From positions 1 to 5,016 of the forward strand of contig SXXD01000045.1 in NCBI GenBank assembly GCA_005789685.1: DNA of 5,016 bases. The letters run 5' to 3'. The stretch comes from Burkholderiales bacterium (GTDB lineage: Bacteria > Pseudomonadota > Gammaproteobacteria > Burkholderiales > Burkholderiaceae_C). Made by a program: the position numbers and the translations under genes. Position 1 is the stretch's first letter, and the number at the start of each line of letters is the position of its first letter. Below are positions 1 through 5,016 of the stretch, piece by piece. The notes beneath the pieces were generated by a model that saw nothing but the letters and a program-made list of their open reading frames with translations, was not told the DNA's origin and did not search any database.

Positions 1-1
1 C

Positions 2-166
<165 letters not shown>

Positions 167-188
167 TCGCTCCAACCTGCACACAAGC

Positions 189-875
189 TCACAAATGCGT
201 TTTGAAGAACGCCAAAGTTCTTTCTTTGGCCAAGGCCGCCGATTGAGCTTCCCAGGCGCCGCGGTGATTGCAATTGAAACCGTGATGGGCCGCATAAGTA
301 AACACCTGAGCAGTGGGGTGCGCGACTTTGAAAGCACTCACTGAGTCCATAGAAATCCATTTGTCTTCTTCAGCAAAGTGCGCCATGACTGGCACCTTGG
401 CTTGACGCGCAGATTCAGCCTCGGTGGTCATACCGCCGCCGTAGTAAGGCGCAGCCGCAGACAACCCATTTAGCAAACAAGCGGAACGCCAAGTCAGAAG
501 GCCGCCCCAGCAATAACCCACAATGCCCACCTTGCCGCCGCACGTGATGTGTGCATGGTCTATGGCCGCTTGAATGTCTTGCAAAGCGCCCGGCGCGGGC
601 AAGGCCTCAACGGCAGTTTTAAGGCCCATGCCAAGACCCATGTCGGCCTCTGCATAGCCCAACTCCACATTGACTTGAACGCGGTGAAACATGGCGGGTG
701 CAATGGCCAAATAACCTGCACTGGCATATGCGTCGGCTACTTCGCGAATGTGCGCGTTGACGCCAAAAATTTCTTGAATGACCACCACCGCGGCTTTAGC
801 GGGGGCAGCGGGTTGCGCCACATAGGCTGGAACTTGCGAGCCGTCGGCAGCGGAGAGGTGAATGAGCGAACCCAT
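189..875 (-). CDS. Dienelactone hydrolase family protein
   Basis: A 228-residue cytosolic alpha/beta hydrolase, near the usual length of about 230-240. Characterised members hydrolyse dienelactone to maleylacetate in chlorocatechol breakdown; many homologues have unknown substrates. Visible motifs, numbered from the ATG at 875, are QEIFGVN (residues 34-40, containing Glu35), the nucleophile elbow GYCWGG with Cys122, Asp171 in EEDKW, and His198 in AHHGF. Together they give the Cys-Asp-His triad and the conserved Glu at the spacing expected for the family. A start five codons upstream, GTG at 890, is possible, but AAGGA at 887-883 sits 7 nt before the ATG and favours the ATG. The gene lies 17 nt downstream of the isomerase-type gene on the same strand, so the two are probably co-transcribed. 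Aromatic-ring metabolism is suggested, but the exact substrate cannot be assigned. There is no signal peptide. Confidence 0.9.
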   Translation of the reverse strand: MGSLIHLSAADGSQVPAYVAQPAAPAKAAVVVIQEIFGVNAHIREVADAYASAGYLAIAPAMFHRVQVNVELGYAEADMGLGMGLKTAVEALPAPGALQDIQAAIDHAHITCGGKVGIVGYCWGGLLTWRSACLLNGLSAAAPYYGGGMTTEAESARQAKVPVMAHFAEEDKWISMDSVSAFKVAHPTAQVFTYAAHHGFNCNHRGAWEAQSAALAKERTLAFFKTHL

Positions 876-882
876 GAAATTT

Positions 883-887
883 TCCTT
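883..887 (-). promoter_or_regulatory. Ribosome binding site deciding the dienelactone hydrolase start
   Basis: AAGGA read on the minus strand, 7 nt before the ATG at 875-873. It overlaps the alternative in-frame GTG start at 890-888, so it cannot serve that GTG. This is why the shorter 228-residue protein was chosen. Confidence 0.7.
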
Positions 888-892
888 CACAA

Positions 893-1495
893 TTAAACTG
901 CGAGCGCACGCTCAACAAAATCAAGCCGATCTTGGCCCCAAAAAATTTCATCGTCCAAGACATAGCTTGGGGCACCGAAAACACCCGCATCAATGGCCAT
1001 TTGCGTATAGGACTCGTAGCGCTCGTGGACCGCTTGGCTGTATGTCTGCTCTAAGCAGGCCGCTGGCAAGTGCTGCTCATGGAGCAACTCAGCCAAGGTT
1101 TTTTCATCGGCGATGTTGCGCTGCTGAGACCAAACCGCAGACAGGATCGCGCCACTGATGTTCATGGCCGCATCGGCACCCATCGCCATGTCGACCGCTA
1201 TGATCAGTTTGGCAGCATCGTCACCGCTGACAGGAAAAAAAGTGGGCTTGAGATGCAAGGGCGCGCCCAACCATTTGCTAAAGCGCGCTAGTTCCGTCAA
1301 ACGATACGCTTGTCGCTGTGGCGCTCTCTGCCCCAAGGGTAAGCCTCCAGAAATAGGAAATACCTTGCCCCCCAAATCAAAGGGCATGACTCGAACAGCG
1401 GCACCTGATTTTTTGAGAATGTTGTGAAAACGTTGATGCCCTAGGTAAGCCCATGGGCTTTGGGGCGCAAAAAAATAGTCGACTGAGTGACTCAC
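893..1495 (-). CDS. 2-hydroxychromene-2-carboxylate isomerase family protein (DsbA/kappa-GST-like thioredoxin fold)
   Basis: A 200-residue protein, the normal length for this family. NahD, the best-known member, uses glutathione to isomerise 2-hydroxychromene-2-carboxylate to trans-o-hydroxybenzylidenepyruvate in naphthalene degradation. The N-terminus carries the beta strand and SPWAYLG (residues 13-19), whose Ser13 aligns with the catalytic serine of NahD and kappa GSTs. There is no CXXC, which argues against a disulfide oxidoreductase. The C-terminus has the family signature GVFGAPSYVLDDEIFWGQDR (171-190), including the cis-Pro turn of the thioredoxin fold. Translation starts at GTG with TAGGAG six to seven nt upstream. 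It is the first gene of the minus-strand pair with the dienelactone hydrolase-family gene. No ring dioxygenase or other naphthalene genes are visible, so the true substrate is open; a general glutathione-dependent isomerase is equally possible. Confidence 0.9.
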   Translation of the reverse strand: MSHSVDYFFAPQSPWAYLGHQRFHNILKKSGAAVRVMPFDLGGKVFPISGGLPLGQRAPQRQAYRLTELARFSKWLGAPLHLKPTFFPVSGDDAAKLIIAVDMAMGADAAMNISGAILSAVWSQQRNIADEKTLAELLHEQHLPAACLEQTYSQAVHERYESYTQMAIDAGVFGAPSYVLDDEIFWGQDRLDFVERALAV

Positions 1496-1501
1496 AATAA
1501 A

Positions 1502-1506
1502 CTCCT
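1502..1506 (-). promoter_or_regulatory. Ribosome binding site supporting the GTG start of the isomerase-type gene
   Basis: AGGAG on the minus strand, 6 nt before the GTG codon at 1495-1493. The strong match and good spacing support a GTG start in the absence of a nearby ATG. Confidence 0.75.
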
Positions 1507-1516
1507 ACATAAGGTA

Positions 1517-1546
1517 ATCTGACAAGTTAAATTAAACAACAGTCAA
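1517..1546 (-). promoter_or_regulatory. Possible sigma70-type promoter for the minus-strand pair
   Basis: On the minus strand, TTGACT (1546-1541) matches five of six bases of the -35 consensus. A weak -10-like TCAGAT (1522-1517) lies 18 bp downstream. The -35 box falls inside the inverted repeat at 1538-1551, so a repressor bound there could block it. The -10 match is poor, so this is tentative. No convincing plus-strand promoter could be picked by eye in the same region. Confidence 0.3.
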
Positions 1547-1560
1547 CTGTTTTAACAGTT
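1538..1560. promoter_or_regulatory. Nested inverted repeats, candidate operator in the divergent intergenic region
   Basis: Three alternating half-sites lie in 23 bp: AACAGT (1538-1543), ACTGTT (1546-1551) and AACAGT (1554-1559). The first two form a perfect 6-bp inverted repeat with a 2-nt spacer. The second and third form a perfect 7-bp inverted repeat, AACTGTT-TT-AACAGTT (1545-1560). The two outer half-sites are direct repeats 16 bp apart. The location between divergent transcription units and the dyad symmetry are typical of binding sites for dimeric TetR-, MarR- or GntR-type repressors. No regulator gene is in the window, so the protein is unknown. Confidence 0.55.
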
Positions 1561-1587
1561 TGACCACAATTCTGCAGGAGACATGCC

Positions 1588-2334
1588 ATGCGCAAAGTTT
1601 TATTGGTCACTGGGGGAAGTCGTGGCATCGGCGCGGCCACCTGTATTTTGGCGGCGCAAAAGGGCTGGGATGTGGCTGTGAACTACAGCGCCAATGCCCA
1701 AGCTGCAGACGGTGTCGTTGAGCAAATTAAGGCAGCAGGTGGGCGGGCCATTTCCGTGCAGGCCGATGTGGCCGACGAAGAACAAGTGTTGGCGATGTTC
1801 CAAAAAGTGCGAGCCGAGTTGGGACCCCTCCAAGGCTTGGTCAACAATGCGGGCGTTGTAGACGTTTCTGCGCGCTTGGATGAAATGAGCATGGCGCGCT
1901 GGCGCCGAATGTTTGACATCAATGTTTTAGGATCCATGTTGTGCGCACGAGAAGCCATCTTGCAAATGAGCACCCGACACGGCGGTGTTGGCGGCAGCAT
2001 TGTGAATCTCTCGAGCGCGGCCGCACGCTTAGGCTCGCCTGGTCAATACTTGGATTACGCAGCCGCCAAGGGTGCGATTGACAGTTTCACACTGGGTTTG
2101 GCCAAGGAAGTTGCTGGCGAAGGCATTCGAGTGAACGCCATTCGACCCGGCCTCATTGACACCGAGATTCATGCCTCTGGTGGGCTGCCCAATCGCGTCA
2201 AAGACTTAGAGCATTTGGTTCCGGCCAAGCGCGGCGGTAGCGCCATGGAGGTTGCGCAAGCCATTGTGTGGTTGTTGTCGGATGAGGCCAGCTACACCAC
2301 CATGAGTTTGGTGGATGTCTCGGGAGGTCGTTAA
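1588..2334 (+). CDS. Short-chain dehydrogenase/reductase (SDR) family oxidoreductase
   Basis: A 248-residue classical SDR, standard length, with a Rossmann fold that binds NAD(P)(H) and acts on an alcohol/ketone pair. Visible elements are the cofactor loop TGGSRGIG (8-15), VQAD with Asp60 for adenine binding, NNAG (86-89), and the tetrad Asn112, Ser143, Tyr157 and Lys161 in YAAAK, followed by RVNAIRPG (181-188). Arg12 in the glycine loop and NYS after the second strand suggest NADP(H), but this is not decisive. The Ser-Tyr distance is 14 rather than the common 13, a small loop change. The overall look recalls the YgfF/glucose-1-dehydrogenase group of SDRs. AGGAG at 1576-1580 is 7 nt before the ATG. 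It is the first gene of the plus-strand operon, and its stop overlaps the next start. The substrate cannot be read from sequence; a 3-hydroxyacyl or semialdehyde substrate would fit the neighbours. Confidence 0.92.
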   Translation: MRKVLLVTGGSRGIGAATCILAAQKGWDVAVNYSANAQAADGVVEQIKAAGGRAISVQADVADEEQVLAMFQKVRAELGPLQGLVNNAGVVDVSARLDEMSMARWRRMFDINVLGSMLCAREAILQMSTRHGGVGGSIVNLSSAAARLGSPGQYLDYAAAKGAIDSFTLGLAKEVAGEGIRVNAIRPGLIDTEIHASGGLPNRVKDLEHLVPAKRGGSAMEVAQAIVWLLSDEASYTTMSLVDVSGGR

Positions 2335-2828
2335 TGTCAACAGAGGGCAAACGCACCATTCGCTATTACTGGGAAGACTTGCAACCCGGCAGTGAGCGCG
2401 ATTTAGGCACCATCACACCGACTCGCGAAGAGATCATTGCATTTGCCAGCCAATTCGACCCGCAACCCTTTCACCTAGACGATGAAGCCGCCAAGGCCTC
2501 CGTCTTTGGCGGGCTTTGCGCCAGTGGATGGCACACCTGCTCAATGGCAATGCGTCTGATGGTGACCAACTTTTTGCAAGACGCTGCCAGCTTGGGATCA
2601 CCTGGCTTGGAAAATTTGCAATGGAAAAAGCCAGTCAAGCCCAACGACACCCTGCACTTAACGCACAAAATATTGGAATCAAGGCCCATGCGCTCCAAAC
2701 CCGATGTGGGCTTGGTGCGAACTCTGTGGGTCATGCACAACCAACACGGCGACTGCGTGCTTCAAATGGAGGGTTGGGGCATGTTCAGGCGGCGCCACCC
2801 CGCAGCAACCCCGGCCAACACCGATTAA
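2334..2828 (+). CDS. MaoC-type (hot-dog fold) acyl dehydratase/hydratase
   Basis: A 164-residue single hot-dog domain protein, the usual length for stand-alone MaoC-like enzymes. Family members hydrate trans-2-enoyl-CoA esters or dehydrate 3-hydroxyacyl-CoA. The hydratase motif is visible as [15 protein letters not shown] (37-51), with catalytic Asp42 and His47, followed by [11 protein letters not shown] (58-68). The motif lacks the Gly-Asp and Asn of the classical GDxNPxH form and has FDPQPFH, a variant I recall from many MaoC-like dehydratases. The ATG overlaps the SDR stop by one base (TAATG), and GGGAGG at 2322-2327 lies within the SDR end, indicating translational coupling. The C-terminal 12 or so residues are basic and proline/alanine-rich and look like a disordered tail. 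The substrate is unknown; enoyl-CoA hydration within the same catabolic route as mmsA is an inference. Confidence 0.9.
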   Translation: MSTEGKRTIRYYWEDLQPGSERDLGTITPTREEIIAFASQFDPQPFHLDDEAAKASVFGGLCASGWHTCSMAMRLMVTNFLQDAASLGSPGLENLQWKKPVKPNDTLHLTHKILESRPMRSKPDVGLVRTLWVMHNQHGDCVLQMEGWGMFRRRHPAATPANTD

Positions 2829-2862
2829 CATTCACACACCTTTCAGGCCATTAGGATTCTTC

Positions 2863-4374
2863 ATGACTGCCACCGCCATTGCTCATTTCATTTCAGGTCA
2901 CAAAGTCTCGGGTTCCTCTTCCCGTGCGCAAGACGTTTTCAACCCAGCCACGGGTGCCGTTACAGGCCGTGTGAGTTTGGCCAACACACAAGATGTCGAT
3001 CAAGCCGTCGCCGCCGCTCAAGCTGCGTTTCCAGCTTGGGCCGACACACCGCCTTTGAGGCGAGCACGCGTGATGTTCAAGTTTCTCGAGTTGCTCAACC
3101 AGCACAAAGACACCTTGGCTCACATGATCACGGCTGAGCACGGCAAAGTCTTCACAGATGCGCAAGGCGAAGTCACTCGCGGTATCGACATTGTGGAATT
3201 TGCTTGCGGCATTCCGCAATTGCTCAAAGGCGACTTCACCGATCAAGTTTCAACTGGCATCGACAACTGGACATTGCGCCAGCCTTTGGGTGTTGTGGCG
3301 GGCGTCACGCCCTTTAACTTTCCAGTCATGGTGCCCATGTGGATGTTTCCCGTGGCCATCGCCTGTGGCAACACCTTTGTCTTAAAGCCAAGCCCATTGG
3401 ACCCCAGCCCCAGCTTGTTCATGGCCGACCTGCTACACCAAGCCGGCCTGCCCAGTGGTGTTTTCAACGTTGTGCAAGGCGACAAAGAAGCCGTCGATGC
3501 CTTGGTAGTCCATCCTGATGTCAAAGCCGTGAGCTTTGTAGGCTCGACTCCCATTGCCAACAGTCTGTATGAGAACGGCGCTCGCCATGGCAAACGTGTT
3601 CAAGCCTTGGGTGGCGCCAAAAACCACATGGTCGTCATGCCTGATGCAGACATTGACCAAGCCGTCGATGCCCTCATAGGTGCCGCATACGGATCGGCCG
3701 GCGAGCGCTGCATGGCCATCAGCGTGGCCGTTTTGGTGGGCGATGTGGCCGAGCGCCTCATGCCCTTGTTACTTGAGAAAACACGCGCACTGAAAGTGTT
3801 GAATGGCACCAATTTGGCGGCAGAAATGGGCCCCATTGTGACGGCGGCTGCCAAACAACGCATCACGGGTTATATCGATGCGGGTGTGGCTGAAGGCGCC
3901 CAGTTGTTGGTCGATGGCCGTCAGTTTGATGGAGCCAAAGCAGGCGAAGGCTGCGACCACGGTTTCTGGTTAGGCGGCACCTTGTTTGACCATGTCAGCA
4001 CCGACATGAAAATTTACAAAGAAGAAATTTTTGGCCCGGTCTTGTCATGCGTTCGCGTGAAAGATTTGGGCGCAGCCATTCAAATCATCAACGACCATGA
4101 GTTTGGCAATGGCGTGAGTTGCTTCACGCGCGATGGCAATGTGGCACGCGAATTCTCACGCCGAATTCAAGTGGGCATGGTGGGCATCAATGTGCCCATT
4201 CCAGTGCCGATGGCATGGCATGGTTTTGGTGGATGGAAACGCAGTTTGTTTGGCGACATGCACGCCTATGGCGAAGAAGGCGTGCGCTTTTACACCAAGC
4301 AAAAGTCCATCATGCAGCGCTGGCCTGAGAGCATTGGCAAAGGCGCAGAGTTCGCCATGCCCACGTCCAAGTAA
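2863..4374 (+). CDS. mmsA: CoA-acylating methylmalonate-semialdehyde dehydrogenase
   Basis: A 503-residue aldehyde dehydrogenase superfamily member, the typical MmsA length. The family oxidises methylmalonate or malonate semialdehyde with NAD+ and CoA, giving propionyl-CoA or acetyl-CoA plus CO2, in valine, inositol or 3-hydroxypropionate breakdown. Visible residues are GEVTRG with Arg106 (matching a substrate-carboxylate arginine), FNFP with oxyanion Asn152, FVLKPS with Lys175 for NAD, and GSAGERCMA with Arg282 and nucleophile Cys283. The Glu that non-acylating ALDHs place in ELGG is Ala248 here, and GGAKNH follows, both consistent with a CoA-dependent enzyme. The IFGPVL motif is present. 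The reading frame stays open upstream to 2704, but the ATG at 2863 has AGGA at 2853-2856 and gives the family's normal N-terminus. It starts 34 bp after the MaoC gene and ends 27 bp before the GMC gene, with no terminator between. A DddC-like role is an alternative to valine catabolism. Confidence 0.95.
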   Translation: MTATAIAHFISGHKVSGSSSRAQDVFNPATGAVTGRVSLANTQDVDQAVAAAQAAFPAWADTPPLRRARVMFKFLELLNQHKDTLAHMITAEHGKVFTDAQGEVTRGIDIVEFACGIPQLLKGDFTDQVSTGIDNWTLRQPLGVVAGVTPFNFPVMVPMWMFPVAIACGNTFVLKPSPLDPSPSLFMADLLHQAGLPSGVFNVVQGDKEAVDALVVHPDVKAVSFVGSTPIANSLYENGARHGKRVQALGGAKNHMVVMPDADIDQAVDALIGAAYGSAGERCMAISVAVLVGDVAERLMPLLLEKTRALKVLNGTNLAAEMGPIVTAAAKQRITGYIDAGVAEGAQLLVDGRQFDGAKAGEGCDHGFWLGGTLFDHVSTDMKIYKEEIFGPVLSCVRVKDLGAAIQIINDHEFGNGVSCFTRDGNVAREFSRRIQVGMVGINVPIPVPMAWHGFGGWKRSLFGDMHAYGEEGVRFYTKQKSIMQRWPESIGKGAEFAMPTSK

Positions 4375-4401
4375 GTCAGATTCTTACCTATTCGGAGCGC
4401 C

Positions 4402-5016
4402 ATGAACGACAGCACTTTTGATTACATCATCGTCGGCGCTGGCACTGCAGGATGTCTCTTGGCCAATCGCTTATCGGCCGATGCCAGCAAACGTGTTTTG
4501 CTGATTGAGGCTGGCAAGCGAGACGATTACCACTGGATACACATCCCTGTTGGTTATTTGTATTGCATTGGTAATCCACGCACTGACTGGCTGTACGAAA
4601 CAGAAGCGGCCGCAGGTTTGAACGGCAGAACGCTGCGATACCCCCGCGGCAAAGTGCTGGGGGGTTGCAGCAGCATCAACGGCATGATTTACATGCGCGG
4701 CCAGTCGCGCGATTACAACCAATGGGCGGCCATCACCAACGACCCACAATGGCACTGGGATCAATGCCTGCCCTACTTTAAATTCCACGAAGACCACCAC
4801 CAAGGCGCCACTGAAACGCATGGCGCGCACGGGGTACCTGCTGCCTTGTTAAATCCGCAAGCCCACCAAGATGCTGCTTCGGCCGAATACTTCAGAATCC
4901 TCAAGGCGCGCAAAGCTGGCGGCGAGTGGCGCATCGAAAAACAGCGCTTAAGCTGGGGCGTTTTAGACGCCTTTGCACAAGCCGCGCAACAAGCCGGGGT
5001 TCCCGCTTCAGCTGAC
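4402..5016 (+). CDS. GMC-family FAD-dependent alcohol (choline dehydrogenase-like) oxidoreductase, N-terminal part
   Basis: The first 205 codons; the 3' part, about 60 percent of a usual 530-560-residue protein, is beyond the window. GMC enzymes oxidise primary alcohols to aldehydes with FAD. Visible features are the FAD dinucleotide loop VGAGTAG (11-17) with LLIEAG (33-38) at the ribose-binding acidic residue, TDWLYET (61-67), and the GMC signature around GKVLGGCSSINGMIYMRG (83-100). WEWRIE-type family sequence resumes at GGEWRIEKQRLSW (173-185). Residues 143-172 between HGA and GGEW look like an extra segment compared with homologues I recall. The catalytic His lies in the missing C-terminus. 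GGAG at 4394-4397 sits only 4 nt before the ATG. No signal peptide is seen. Adjacent mmsA suggests that the aldehyde product is passed on; a DddA-like 3-hydroxypropionate dehydrogenase is possible, as is choline, polyether or another alcohol substrate. Confidence 0.93.
   Translation, partial: MNDSTFDYIIVGAGTAGCLLANRLSADASKRVLLIEAGKRDDYHWIHIPVGYLYCIGNPRTDWLYETEAAAGLNGRTLRYPRGKVLGGCSSINGMIYMRGQSRDYNQWAAITNDPQWHWDQCLPYFKFHEDHHQGATETHGAHGVPAALLNPQAHQDAASAEYFRILKARKAGGEWRIEKQRLSWGVLDAFAQAAQQAGVPASAD
4828..4917 (+). other. Apparent in-frame insertion of about 30 residues within the GMC gene
   Basis: This stretch encodes residues 143-172 and interrupts what in remembered homologues is a short HGxGGEW link. 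It is flanked by an 8-bp direct repeat, GGCGCGCA, at 4822-4829 and 4905-4912, starting 83 bp apart. It contains the 10-bp palindrome TTCGGCCGAA at 4878-4887. The reading frame stays open and the family sequence resumes directly after it. Whether it is a true insertion needs an alignment. Confidence 0.35.

Noticed and set aside
876..890. GTG start for the dienelactone hydrolase-family gene, adding five residues
   Set aside because: The good AAGGA ribosome binding site overlaps this GTG and is correctly spaced for the ATG at 875 instead.
1519..1524. CTGACA as a plus-strand -35 box for the SDR operon
   Set aside because: No acceptable -10 hexamer lies 16-18 bp downstream, so a promoter could not be supported.
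2516..2854. Plus-strand open frame of 112 codons inside the MaoC gene
   Set aside because: It is a frame shadow of the MaoC gene with no recognisable motif and no good ribosome binding site.
2704..2862. N-terminal extension of the mmsA reading frame by 53 codons
   Set aside because: It overlaps the MaoC gene in another frame and lacks family sequence; the ATG at 2863 has a ribosome binding site and gives the normal protein length.
4471..4830. Minus-strand open frame of 119 codons opposite the GMC gene
   Set aside because: It is antisense to a clear GMC coding region with FAD and signature motifs, and its translation resembles no family I know.

Overview
The window reads as a stretch of chromosome from a betaproteobacterium, most likely Burkholderiales and plausibly Comamonadaceae (Limnohabitans, Rhodoferax or a relative). 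This rests on moderate GC, heavy use of TTG for leucine, and the look of the proteins as I recall the families. The genus is an inference. Genes are densely packed, and I see no insertion sequence, tRNA, rRNA or CRISPR array.

Layout: (1) 2-166, plus strand: the last 54 codons of hemB (porphobilinogen synthase, heme synthesis). (2) 189-1495, minus strand: a two-gene unit, convergent with hemB across only 22 bp. A 2-hydroxychromene-2-carboxylate isomerase-type protein (GTG start at 1495) is followed by a dienelactone hydrolase-family protein (chosen ATG at 875). (3) 1496-1587: a 92-bp AT-rich divergent intergenic region with three alternating AACAGT/ACTGTT half-sites, a good candidate operator. 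(4) 1588 to the window end, plus strand: a tightly packed set of four genes. They encode an SDR oxidoreductase, a MaoC-type hydratase (1-nt overlap with the SDR), a CoA-acylating methylmalonate/malonate-semialdehyde dehydrogenase (mmsA family), and the first 205 codons of an FAD-dependent GMC-family alcohol dehydrogenase cut by the window edge.

The plus-strand genes look like a catabolic operon. A GMC enzyme can oxidise an alcohol to an aldehyde, the MmsA-type enzyme can convert a (methyl)malonate semialdehyde to an acyl-CoA with loss of CO2, and MaoC and SDR enzymes act on enoyl-CoA/hydroxyacyl-type intermediates. The adjacent MmsA-type and GMC pair resembles the DddC-DddA pair that oxidises 3-hydroxypropionate through malonate semialdehyde to acetyl-CoA, but the substrate here is not proven by the sequence. 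The most notable structural oddities are the nested operator-like repeats and an apparent insertion of about 30 residues in the GMC protein.
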